The position numbers and the translations under genes were made by a program. From positions 1 through 29,321 of IMG/VR virus record IMGVR_UViG_3300025636_000021: DNA of 29,321 bases. One strand, written 5' to 3'. Below the pieces are notes generated by a model. It did not search any database and was not told the origin of the DNA. It saw nothing but the letters and a program-made list of their open reading frames with translations. Within the stretch, counting starts at the first letter, position 1. The number at the start of each line of letters is the position of its first letter. This DNA comes from a virus. Positions 11,601 to 19,900 of the stretch are shown here, one piece after another.

Positions 11601-12968
11601 AGTATTAATTGCTTTTGATTTTGATATAACATTTGAGCCAAGAGTTAGAGGATAGATATTATAATCCTGTGCGTTTACCATTCTATCCTGTGAATAATAT
11701 GCTCTTGGTGCAATACGTCTAACACTTTCGAATGTTTCAGCAGCATAGTTTTCACTGAAGTCACTTGTTGTTGTCATTGTTATTGTTAAATCATATGGAC
11801 GATCATCACCGCCAATATATGGTATAGTAATTGCAACTTCTGCTATATCATTTGCGTTTACAGTGAAATTTTCATTTGCGGTTTGTCTATACCAAATACG
11901 ATAATTACCGTATGCAGCATTACCAAAAATACCATCAGGGAAATTAATTGCGATACTATTATCAATATTAGTAGTGACACTCGCTAGATCGCCGCTGCCT
12001 GTTCTTAAAGAATTATATATAGCAGTTTCTCTACTATCATTATCAACTGTTGTTACGGAAGATGTATAATTTCTATTACTATCTGTGCGCTGAATCCAAA
12101 CATCTGTATTTGATATATCGATAACATCAATATTTTGCGTTCTATTAGACAGTTTTAAATCATATGTATAATCACTAAAGTTCATTTCTCCCGCTTTTGC
12201 ATATACAAAAAATCCAGTTCTATCACTTGCAGGACCTAGGCTATCATTACGATTAATAACTGTGAAATTCTTAGAAACTTTAGGCTCTGCTTCGCCAATA
12301 ATATCATCTACAATTTCTACTTTAGTAGTTTCAAATTTTCTACTACTACCAGCAATATCTGCGGAAAAAGGATAATTAAAACGTTTAGTTAAAGGGTTTT
12401 CGTTAATCTCATATATATTATTTTCGATGCCTAGAAAATTTAGAGTTGCGGTTGGGTCTTGTACTTTAGAATTTTTAGAAAAAGATGAGTCTAATATTGT
12501 TATAAAGTTTTCATACCAATCAGCATTATTTGCATCATTCCAATTTACTGTGGTATTTGCTAAAGAGTTACCTTCATTATCTGCCACATCTTGATTTGTA
12601 GTGACACTAGTAATTTTCATATAACCACGGGCGTTAATAGGACGAGTTTTAATATAGCCTAGATTCTTTGCCATACGAAGAATTGATTCGCGGCGTTCGG
12701 CAGTATCTAAGAAATTTTCTCTGGTATTCATATCTAGTCTGAATGAAAGAGAATGACCTAGATATGCAACCAAATCCAAAATTGCAATAAATTCAGAACT
12801 TGCAATAAAATCATTAAATTTATCTGGGTATGTTTGTTGTACATACGCAAGTAATGCTTCACGTATTGTGTCAAAATCATATGCTTTCAAACTAATATTA
12901 GTATATGCTGTATAAACTGCACTCCAACTTTCACTAGCGAATAAGTTATCAACTCTTTCTTGGCTCAT
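8625..12968 (-). CDS. gp6: Baseplate wedge protein, T4 gp6-like, greatly enlarged (1447 aa)
   Basis: The N-terminal part (about residues 45-120) carries the gp6 hallmark stretch, with SSEFIAILDLVAYLG followed by NTRENFLDTAERRES. The C-terminal part (about 1310-1447) also looks like gp6, with FFDIDNWDFGETFYFSELA and a run ending in IISSIVASELLGE. T4 gp6 is about 660 residues, so roughly 700-800 extra residues sit between the two conserved ends; they are acidic and rich in Asn, Asp and Thr, suggesting added beta domains exposed on the particle. gp6 forms the dimeric ring that ties baseplate wedges together. The gene starts one base after the gp25 stop (TAAAATG) with a weak purine stretch upstream. 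A DYDDNHLVDDSD segment near residue 856 looks like a calcium loop, but this is weak. Confidence 0.9.
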   Translation of the reverse strand: MSQERVDNLFASESWSAVYTAYTNISLKAYDFDTIREALLAYVQQTYPDKFNDFIASSEFIAILDLVAYLGHSLSFRLDMNTRENFLDTAERRESILRMAKNLGYIKTRPINARGYMKITSVTTNQDVADNEGNSLANTTVNWNDANNADWYENFITILDSSFSKNSKVQDPTATLNFLGIENNIYEINENPLTKRFNYPFSADIAGSSRKFETTKVEIVDDIIGEAEPKVSKNFTVINRNDSLGPASDRTGFFVYAKAGEMNFSDYTYDLKLSNRTQNIDVIDISNTDVWIQRTDSNRNYTSSVTTVDNDSRETAIYNSLRTGSGDLASVTTNIDNSIAINFPDGIFGNAAYGNYRIWYRQTANENFTVNANDIAEVAITIPYIGGDDRPYDLTITMTTTSDFSENYAAETFESVRRIAPRAYYSQDRMVNAQDYNIYPLTLGSNVISKSKAINTTFSGKSRFFEMDDVTGNHSNLSATGTDGSVFLEDDIITMNLSFNRQNGQIDNFIRNKITEVLKHPSLMNLYYFENMYNPASTILAPYLNFTVRSTNTSIIDTVTSTSLGSVFLYPGDHILTQGANEKELSWTKIRNIESSVVGSAVDSYFIENILPETTGSIEKIVRAYRTRFEADEIKDIKINKIEDLSVQSFIIKYVPKSNTSVWEWKLHDEVNDVPLVEGKDVYITFTYVPGVRENEAEYVAKFTGKKIVFDSKKQVKFFYNNDKLVVDNETSLAERDKLFLKYYTTVASDSSSGREELINIGTAQVSNLVEPGDNTVTFDADFSETGAVITHNFVNNTSAYTVTSTQHKLISPLGVEYPIAPVAPSSDTVIGDNPEYTVSYDKDGLSELLSLDDYDDNHLVDDSDKYVYSSAEVTIEDSGNLAEGFVYTTSYTDIKFEEEGFKGNLTNAYFDLAYPNNFAWVDSSELPTGKTIDTAVSGDTGVQTEFGRSFDGSNYEFVFTDMSADGWSIRNHNLTGDDPDNPDNDVYWKQFAFGEINFPAENISINNLVLTDINNNEINLSDCEVTQNNGSYTIIFWTVDPGIGNSINVRSIGGTAVFSDFLVRVERSLLPIDADRLQAYADVESYVYDSYITPAGYVDYTKVKLTSMNIDRNPHGMLQVFTNLDNVYNDELGDVSEVEFSHIVLEQYTDVDNIVYERVSDRIVATNQAQSDRIPETAIIRYYIESDDLDINEGEWQRRSGSGWEPLSTSQYTLVNAPAKDKIIYAGNQYRVVIGRSYVEDKFMTFRWDHYADIDKRIDPSTSNIIDMYVLSTDYVRRVNAWIDGGFSDIVPLAPNNYELTKIMESINPKASISDHISYIPVKFKYLFGSFAASENQAVFKVVKKEGTSYSDSEIKTSVANAVNTFFDIDNWDFGETFYFSELASYIHTSLPNHISSVVITPKYQTSEFTNLLSISSEPTEIFLSITTSADVKIISSIVASELLGE

Positions 12969-12969
12969 T

Positions 12970-13329
12970 TTATTCTCTTTCTAAATTTACTGTTAGTTCA
13001 ACTTGTTCACCAGTTGGAATAATAGAAACTGATAATTTTATGTTTAAACTGTGGTCATCTTCTGATATGGTAAGGGTGTTAATCGTTACCCTGGGATCTT
13101 CATCAATAATAGAATTTATGTCAATATCAATTATATCTTTAATTTCTGGTGTTAATGGTTCAAAAATTAAGTCATGAATAATACTACCGTATGTTGGCAT
13201 CATAACACGTTCACCTTTACGTGTCATTAAATGATTCATCAAATCCTCAATAACCAAGTCTTTACCATAAAGATTATGATTTATTGCTTTTTTATTTTTA
13301 GTACTAAATCCTGCAAAATTAACTGCCAT
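12970..13329 (-). CDS. gp25: Baseplate wedge protein, gp25/W-lysozyme family
   Basis: A 119-residue protein of the usual gp25 length. It has the family core: a LMTRKGERVMMPTYGS segment, then a Phe-Glu-Pro-Leu-Thr helix start, then an Asp-Pro-Arg-Val-Thr strand leading into beta strands that end in VNLERE. gp25 is a sheath-like wedge protein that helps nucleate sheath assembly. I chose ATG at 13329 because GAGAG lies about seven bases upstream; the frame extends to a TTG at 13341 but that codon has no ribosome site. It is the first gene of a late block that continues into gp6 and the giant protein, about 30 bases downstream of a late promoter. Confidence 0.93.
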   Translation of the reverse strand: MAVNFAGFSTKNKKAINHNLYGKDLVIEDLMNHLMTRKGERVMMPTYGSIIHDLIFEPLTPEIKDIIDIDINSIIDEDPRVTINTLTISEDDHSLNIKLSVSIIPTGEQVELTVNLERE

Positions 13330-13360
13330 CTGTTCTCTCAATTTTAAATATTTTGTTAAG

Positions 13361-13370
13361 AGTATTTATC
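13361..13370 (-). promoter_or_regulatory. T4-type late promoter for gp25-gp6-giant block
   Basis: Read on the minus strand this is GATAAATACT, one base from the T4 late consensus TATAAATA and with the usual CT after it. It lies about 30 bases before the gp25 start, so transcription would begin in the short leader. The gp55 sigma factor encoded at 23082 is the expected reader. Confidence 0.7.
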
Positions 13371-13398
13371 ATCGTATAAACTACGTATATTTGAAAAA
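13361..13398. repeat. 38-bp element, copy A, at divergent late/early promoters
   Basis: This sequence matches 22976-23013 at 35 of 38 positions, with differences only at offsets 12, 13 and 34. It contains the late promoter plus about 28 bases upstream of it, including GTATA-N6-GTATA, an 11-bp-spaced direct repeat. The spacing to the late promoter is fixed in both copies, while the spacing to the plus-strand -35 box differs, which ties it to late transcription. Confidence 0.75.
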
Positions 13399-13403
13399 AG
13401 TAC

Positions 13404-13433
13404 TTGACAAGCACTAATTTTTAATATAATATT
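13404..13433 (+). promoter_or_regulatory. sigma70-type promoter for the small gene and clpP
   Basis: A perfect -35 TTGACA at 13404-13409 is followed by TATAAT at 13425-13430 (15-base spacer) or TAATAT at 13428-13433 (18-base spacer). An AGGAG ribosome site and ATG follow at 13443-13458. This fits early or middle expression by host polymerase. Confidence 0.65.
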
Positions 13434-13455
13434 AATATTATTAGGAGTATTATCA

Positions 13456-13665
13456 ATGAAGGACAAAGATAAAATAATACAACTGAAATCTTTTCAAAAA
13501 AGTAATAACCCCAGGATATTACCAATGCAAAAAATAACTACAGAAGAAATGTTTCGGTTAGAAATAAATGAACTTCAGAAAAATTTGTATGCTGCATATG
13601 ACCGAATTACAGAACTAAAAGAAGAAATACGAAAACTTGAATCTACAAAAACAAATAAGGAATAA
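13456..13665 (+). CDS. Small charged coiled-coil protein, unknown
   Basis: A 69-residue protein that I do not recognise. Residues about 29-64 form a probable coiled coil, rich in Glu, Lys and Leu with heptad spacing (LEINELQKNLYAAYDRITEL). The N terminus is basic. AGGAG lies nine bases before the ATG. It is the first gene of a two-gene plus-strand unit with clpP, whose start is three bases after this stop; an AAGGA for clpP lies inside the end of this gene. Co-expression with clpP allows a guess that it is an adaptor or a partner of the protease, but nothing in the sequence proves that. Confidence 0.8.
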   Translation: MKDKDKIIQLKSFQKSNNPRILPMQKITTEEMFRLEINELQKNLYAAYDRITELKEEIRKLESTKTNKE

Positions 13666-13668
13666 TTA

Positions 13669-14265
13669 ATGCCAAATCTAGTACCAATGGTTGTAGACCA
13701 ATCTGCTAATGGTGAACGAAGTTATGATATCTTTTCACGACTTCTTAAAGAACGTGTACTATTCTTAACAGGAGAAGTCAATGATTATCAAGCAGACTTA
13801 CTATGTGCACAATTTCTATTTTTAGAAAGTGAAAATCCAGAAAAAGATATTCATTTTTATATTAACTCACCGGGTGGCGCAGTAACCGCTGGTATGGCAA
13901 TATATGACACTATGCAATTTATTAAACCAGATGTTAGTACAACAGTAATGGGACAAGCGTGTTCAATGGGTTCATTACTTGCTACGGCTGGCGCAGCAGG
14001 TAAAAGATATATTCTACCCAATGCACGACATATGATCCACCAACCAAGTGGTGGGGCTGGCGGACAAGCAACTGATATGGAAATTCAAGTTAAAGAAATT
14101 CTAAAGATGAAACAATCACTAACACAGATTTATGTAAAGCATAACTCAGCGGGTAAAACTCTGGAAGAAATGCTTGCTGCTATGGAACGTGATAATTTTA
14201 TGGATCCCCACGAAGCACTAGCATATGGTTTAGTAGACCAAGTTATAGATCATAGACCCGTTTAA
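13669..14265 (+). CDS. clpP: ATP-dependent Clp protease proteolytic subunit ClpP
   Basis: A full-length 198-residue ClpP serine protease. The catalytic triad is intact: Ser99 in [10 protein letters not shown], His124 in HMIHQPSGG, and Asp175 in ERDNF. The INSPGG oxyanion strand is at 65-70 and the family C-terminal YGLVD is at 186-190. ClpP forms a double heptamer that degrades proteins fed by a Clp ATPase such as ClpX or ClpA; no ATPase is present here, so the host's is presumably used. Phage-borne clpP is known from T4-like marine phages. It sits between two blocks of late baseplate genes on the opposite strand and ends with a four-base overlap with the converging gene. Possible roles are degradation of host regulators or virion protein processing; neither is shown. 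Confidence 0.95.
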   Translation: MPNLVPMVVDQSANGERSYDIFSRLLKERVLFLTGEVNDYQADLLCAQFLFLESENPEKDIHFYINSPGGAVTAGMAIYDTMQFIKPDVSTTVMGQACSMGSLLATAGAAGKRYILPNARHMIHQPSGGAGGQATDMEIQVKEILKMKQSLTQIYVKHNSAGKTLEEMLAAMERDNFMDPHEALAYGLVDQVIDHRPV

Positions 14266-14900
14266 CTAAAGCCGGGAACATAACTCCACATCTTAGCAGT
14301 CTCAATTCTTAAAGCGGCAAGTCGTTCATCGACTTTGCCGTTTTTTCTTTTAATGTTACTCTGTATTTCATCTGTTATATCAAACCATTTTTCATTATTA
14401 ATTAAATTAATAATATTATGATTGGGTATTTTGTCTACACCTTCATAATAAAAATAATGAAGTAACGCATCATATTGTGGTTGACCTAACGGTTGTGTAA
14501 TAAATTGTTCTAATACATTTCCAATAGCACGTAATTGTTTTTCTAAAATTATCTGCGCTGATTGTTTTGTTATTTTTTGGCTTTCAATTGAAACTCTTTT
14601 GGAAGAAGATGTAATATAACCATATCTAAATTCTACATCAGGTATCTGATAATTATAACCTATAATACCATTTTTTATTTCCAGTGTAGGAATAACATCA
14701 TTAATAATAGCATTCTTACTTAAATTAGAAAATATAAGTTTATTCACTGCAAATGATGTAACACGTGTATACGATAGTATATACGTAGGATTACCGACAG
14801 TATCGTATCCAGTTCCCAGATATGTACCGTATGGAGTTATAGTATGTAATGGTAATTGAATATAATTTAAAAGCGATCCTTTTCTCTTATCGTAAATCAT
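14262..14900 (-). CDS. Virion/baseplate protein with degenerate GH24 lysozyme-like region
   Basis: A 212-residue protein. Residues about 90-205 follow the layout of the phage T4-type lysozyme C-terminal lobe: an [14 protein letters not shown] helix, then [18 protein letters not shown] (compare the usual PLNQNQFDALVSFAFNVG), then an Arg-rich helix ending in IETAKMW. The N-terminal lobe, which normally carries the catalytic Glu and a TIGxGH motif, is not recognisable; RYGYITS stands where TIGYGHT would be. So it looks like a lysozyme fold reused for structure, or an inactive relative. I chose ATG 14900 because GGAGAG lies just upstream and it starts one base after the gp5-like stop (TAAAATG); the frame opens further upstream without a ribosome site. 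It is the last gene of its late block. Confidence 0.75.
   Translation of the reverse strand: MIYDKRKGSLLNYIQLPLHTITPYGTYLGTGYDTVGNPTYILSYTRVTSFAVNKLIFSNLSKNAIINDVIPTLEIKNGIIGYNYQIPDVEFRYGYITSSSKRVSIESQKITKQSAQIILEKQLRAIGNVLEQFITQPLGQPQYDALLHYFYYEGVDKIPNHNIINLINNEKWFDITDEIQSNIKRKNGKVDERLAALRIETAKMWSYVPGFS
14315..14346 (+). terminator. Intrinsic terminator of the clpP unit, inside the opposing gene
   Basis: CGGCAAGTCG at 14315-14324 pairs with CGACTTTGCCG at 14330-14340 (one bulged base, five-base loop), followed by six T at 14341-14346 and then CTTTT. It is about 50 bases beyond the clpP stop. It lies in the coding part of the minus-strand gene 14262-14900, where the same bases encode [10 protein letters not shown]. 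Confidence 0.8.
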
Positions 14901-14901
14901 T

Positions 14902-16929
14902 TTATGCTCTCCAATTACTTTCATCTCTTGCAGCAACTAACCAACCAGGCGCAGACCCCTTTTCATGAGTTGATCCCCATACACCCTGATCAGCTTTGTA
15001 TGTTGCTATATCAACATGTACCCCAACATCTTTCATATAACCTGGGCCAACACCAACTGCATTTGCACCCGAATCAAAACACGCTTTAACAAATTTCTTT
15101 ATTATTGGTATATCATTACTTGAACGTGAACTTAATTTACCTGATCCACTGTATAACCAAACATCTACACCATAACCATTGTCATGTCGTGTACTACCTG
15201 TACGTCTTGCTCCGGGGCCTTCTGGATCTTGTCCACCTGAAAATATAACTACATTCACGCCGGCGGAACTAGCGGCTCGTTCTAATATACTAAACAATTC
15301 ATTTCTGATGGATTGATTTCGTGTTTGCGCGGCAAATTTTTCCCAGTATGTTACTAGTCCATTGCCATTACCAACTTGATCCTGTATTGCTTCATCATTT
15401 ACTTTTTGTTCATCGGGATCTACGGTACTATCATTTGTAGCAACACTATTGGGATCTGCAGCAGTCGCAGGTATATTACCGCCATTTACAGTATCACTTT
15501 CATCTGAACTTGAACTTGTGTTAGCAGGCGCAGGTTTTTTTCTTATCATTGGTTCGTGTGATACCATAGTAGATAAAATGCTTTCTTCTATTTTAGTAGA
15601 TTCTAAATTTTGAATATCATTATGAGATACTGTATTAATTCCCGGTGACATTGCTGCCTGTGGTCCATTCAAATGTAATAGACCGCCAGTTGAAATATAC
15701 ATATTACTACCAACTTTAGTATGATTACTACCAGCACTATCATAGAACTGAGAGCCTTCACTTTTTAAATGTATCTGGTCTCCGCTATTTACTTGAATAT
15801 CGTCACCAGATTTAATGTTTATTTTTTCAGCAGCCTCTATATTAATATTTTGATCTGCACGTAAGTTAAAATCTTTTTCTGTTCTCATACTCATAGAACC
15901 CTGAGCATATATCATTACTTCGCCACCAGAACCAATTTCTATCCAACCTGAACCTGTACTATTAATCAAATAGATTAAATCATTTGTCCCATCTAAGATA
16001 ACACTTGCGCCCGATCCTGTTTGTAGTCGTATTTGATTTGGATGCACGAAACCATCATCATCTACACTGCCATCATCCATCGTAAGAACTGTTGATCCTG
16101 GCGTTTTTAAACCATATACTGTATTTGGTGTAGGTTTTTTATAACTTGCATTACGTAATGGCGAGGCAGTTGTTTGTCCTCGTACTCCATCAGCATATAT
16201 GCCCTGTGTCGCAGTATTAATATTTCTAGGATGATTTGCTGGTATCTGGTCTCTGCCACGCGGATCATTTCTGTTGTTAGATGCGTTACGTTGATTTCTA
16301 CCACTAGTTACTTCGTCTGCTGGATCTTCACCATCTTCAACAACTTTTATTAATCCGTCCTTACCATTTAATTTTGGAGTTAATCCACTATCCTTAACAT
16401 CAGTAGCAACTGCCAAAGATTCCGGTGTAACACTAATTGATGATGTATCGGCACCTTGAGAATCTGATAGTTCGGTTTTATTAATTTTTGCGCTAGGCTG
16501 ATTCTTAAATACTCCTTCGCCTTGACCTGAACCATCTACTTTGGGAGGACCAGATGCACCACCAGATGCAATATCTGGTACTTCCTGTGCAACAGCAAAC
16601 CAATACCCTTCACTCAATTCTCCATTGTCAGCAAAGAACACAAGTATAGTCACATAATCAGATGGTGGGACAGCGTGCAACCCATAACTTCCCATAGTAT
16701 TTGAACCCGCAAACGGAGACGCATACTGAAAATATAAAGGATTTTCTGGATTTCCGCCCAATTTAGGAACATATGCAGCTAATCTACCTCTACCCTCAGG
16801 ATCTATACCAGGAACAGTAATAGCATGATATATACCACTCTGTATATTTTTTAGTACAGGGTTAAGATTTGATTGTTTATCTTTTTGTAATGCACCTGCT
16901 AAATTATTTAAATTTTCATCTTGTAACAT
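14902..16929 (-). CDS. gp5: gp5-like baseplate hub spike with C-terminal M15-type peptidase
   Basis: A 675-residue modular spike protein. Residues about 30-120 are an OB-fold of the gp5/VgrG/gpV type (GIDPEGRGRLAAYVP, then a hydrophobic strand with VTILVFFADNGELSEGYW). A disordered Ser/Asn/Pro linker follows. Residues about 290-400 are short beta repeats typical of the triple-stranded spike helix (NLRADQNINIEAAEKINIKS and similar). After a second linker, residues about 530-660 form a zinc peptidase of the M15 (D-Ala-D-Ala carboxypeptidase/endopeptidase) type: His582 in STRHDNGYG, Asp589 in GVDVW, His638 in GVHVD. In T4 the gp5 lysozyme domain cuts glycan; here the enzyme would cut peptide cross-links. 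The start is two bases after the upstream stop, with a weak GAAGAG. It likely punctures the envelope at infection. Confidence 0.88.
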   Translation of the reverse strand: MLQDENLNNLAGALQKDKQSNLNPVLKNIQSGIYHAITVPGIDPEGRGRLAAYVPKLGGNPENPLYFQYASPFAGSNTMGSYGLHAVPPSDYVTILVFFADNGELSEGYWFAVAQEVPDIASGGASGPPKVDGSGQGEGVFKNQPSAKINKTELSDSQGADTSSISVTPESLAVATDVKDSGLTPKLNGKDGLIKVVEDGEDPADEVTSGRNQRNASNNRNDPRGRDQIPANHPRNINTATQGIYADGVRGQTTASPLRNASYKKPTPNTVYGLKTPGSTVLTMDDGSVDDDGFVHPNQIRLQTGSGASVILDGTNDLIYLINSTGSGWIEIGSGGEVMIYAQGSMSMRTEKDFNLRADQNINIEAAEKINIKSGDDIQVNSGDQIHLKSEGSQFYDSAGSNHTKVGSNMYISTGGLLHLNGPQAAMSPGINTVSHNDIQNLESTKIEESILSTMVSHEPMIRKKPAPANTSSSSDESDTVNGGNIPATAADPNSVATNDSTVDPDEQKVNDEAIQDQVGNGNGLVTYWEKFAAQTRNQSIRNELFSILERAASSAGVNVVIFSGGQDPEGPGARRTGSTRHDNGYGVDVWLYSGSGKLSSRSSNDIPIIKKFVKACFDSGANAVGVGPGYMKDVGVHVDIATYKADQGVWGSTHEKGSAPGWLVAARDESNWRA

Positions 16930-16931
16930 TT

Positions 16932-19900
16932 TTACTCTTCGCCTTCTACTAATACAAAATCGTTTATTTCAACTAAAATTTCGGTGAATTTCTGTGCTGT
17001 ATTTGCTGACTCATTATGGATGCTTACAGTTGTTACAAGTGGAAGTTCGTTAGAAATTTGATTTCTAATATTACTTAAATTACCTACAGCCCACTGTGTG
17101 TATCGCGGATCGTCTTGCGAAATTGTTTCGCCTGCTACTACAGTGGTAGTATCTATTCCATACTGTTGTGCAAGTTCTGGATTTTCAAAACTACTATATA
17201 ACTCAGTCTGCCATGTCTTTCCACTAGCCGGATCAACTACATTAACAGTAACAAATTCGCCTTTTCTAAAATCTACCCAATTTTTTTCTGCCAATTCATA
17301 TTGTGCTAAATGTGGATCTGTTATTACGAACTCATCATTTTCAGTTAAATAATCCATTGGCAATGTAAATCCATCTGATGGTTTAACAGGTAGTACAGAC
17401 ATATCTTTCATAATATTTACATTGCCGCTATCATCTACTATCACTCTGTCTGCAATAGGGGTTGAGTGTGCATTATCTAAATTTGAAATGTTCTCTAATA
17501 CTGTATTATCAATTTGTGTTTTTTCTTCTGCTTCTTCTTGTGTCCAACTCCATTCACTATCGCCGCCTGCTAATCTGTCGTTGTATATTCTAATTGATTT
17601 ATCTAATTCATTATTGATCTTAATTAATTTTGATTCATTACGAATGGGATCCAATTGTGCTGCTTCATCAATAGCATCATAAGCATCACTCAAATTTTCG
17701 TAATGACGTTTTTCATCAGCAGATAAATCATTATAACTTCCACCTGCTGCTGCTATCATTTGTGTTTGTGCATCTTCAATTCTTGCTTGCATGATTGCTT
17801 CTCTGGGTGTTTTTAAAGGAGTTGCTGCTATCGTTTCAATAGTTGGTGCGTCATATGGAAGTGTTTTAACAGTATAAGGATTATCAATAGAATTCAATAA
17901 TTCTGCTTGGTCTTCTGGTAGACTATCTATATATTTTCTAACTTTTATTCCATTACGAGTAGCCGCAGCATCTCTATAGCCTTCTACCACGTCAACCGGT
18001 AAATCCAGTGCCGCTAATTGGTCTGGGTTATAATCTACCGCTGGTGAATTAGGGTCCTTATATTCTTCAGTAGAATGTAATGGCAATGAACCGTCTAACA
18101 TCATGTTTGAATTTTCTAAAACCATTTGGGTGGGTGTTTCCGTATTAATACGAGTGTCAACAGTTTGTGTAACATGTCCAGAAATGTCTTGCACCATTTC
18201 AGTAACACTGTTCGTATTCTTAATAGTAATATTTTCTATTTCACTCATAATTTCTGTAACTCTATCTTGGTCAACCGTTGTAGGTGTTATTATTGTTTCT
18301 CCATCATATATTTTAGTGTTTAGTAGTGCAATAAGTTCAGGTGATGGTGGGGTTCCATCATCTGCTGATCCTTGAAAAAGCCCACTAGCTTCTTCTGGTG
18401 TACCAAATGTTTCACGTAGTTTTGATTTTATATCTGCGATTACCTTTGTTGCTTCAGTTGACCCATTATTACTTAGAAGTTCGGCTTCATTAAGTAATGT
18501 CGTTAACCTAGATGCTTGTTCTGCCGTTGGAAATGGAGAAGCCTCGGCCATAATACCTGCAAGACTAGATAAACTTCCTGAAAGTTTTTTAAAAGCACCA
18601 TTAGCAACATTATTTGTCTCATTGGAAAATCCAGTAAATTCTGATGGTTTACCTGCTACTACATCACTGCCTCGTCCGGCACCGACGCGATTAGTTACAT
18701 CAGCAAATTCACCACCGGGACCAAAACCAAATCCATCACCGTCTACTGTTCCTTTATAAACTGTGGTTGATTTAAAGTTTGAAGGTATAGGCTGTCTGAT
18801 GCATTGTAAACTTTGTGTAAATTGTCCTTGACTGAATGTACTTTTTATTTTTCTAACCATATATAAGAATATATCTAAACTATCAATTTTTATATTATCA
18901 AATTCATCTACACCATCCGCTTTATTAACAACTAACATCATGTAATTTGTGCCATTCACATTTGCATTATGTCCTCTAACATCGTCAATGCTGTTATTTT
19001 TACCAAACATTTTTTCTTTTGTTTTCTCTGTTACATAATATTCTACCCAGAATGGATCGCCTTTAATTGTCATTTCAAGGCGTTGCATACTTAGATCAGC
19101 ATTAAGAGATTCATTAAATTTACTTCGTGCTAACGATATGTTACTCCGGTCAGTTGAACTAAAAGATGAAATAGTTGTTCCATTACGCATGTTAGATAGT
19201 ATGTCACGTTCAAATGTAATACTATTAAGTGCGATTGCGTCCATCATTGATGCATATTCTGTGTCAGACAATTTATTTGAGTCTGCGAAAAAATCAGCAC
19301 CCAATTCTTCTGCAAGAGATATTTCATTTATTGGTTTTAATAAATTAGAGCGAATATTTCTGTTAAATTTTGCTTGTTCTTGTAGCATTGCATTAATATC
19401 AATACCTACTTGTGCTCTAAGAGTATTTTCATATTCCTCTATTTGTTTATTATTGTTACTAATACTTGATTTAGTCTCTTCAATATCACGGTCACCTTTT
19501 TTAATGCGCGCACCCAAAAATCCAACATCTCTTCGGATATTATCTGCCTGTATTGCCCGCTGAACTGTGTTAAATAAATCTGGGTCCAATCTTTGTAACT
19601 CAGCCATATCTGCATATGAATCAATATTCTGATATCTATTGCTTACTGTCATGGCATCATCTGCACTAGTGATGTTTTTATTTTCAGTAGCAATCATTCC
19701 CTGCCGGGTTCGGTTAAATAGTTCATCTTGTTTACGTAGCAAGTCTGATCTTTTTTGTTCTTGGTCTGTGCTCTGGCGTATTAGTTTATTATCAAGTTTA
19801 TCTGTAAGCCCAGTTACTTCACGATATCTTGCGAACTGTTCTTTAGTAAGATACTTAGATAAATCAGTATCCCCCTTTAAGAATCTATTCCATGAATACT

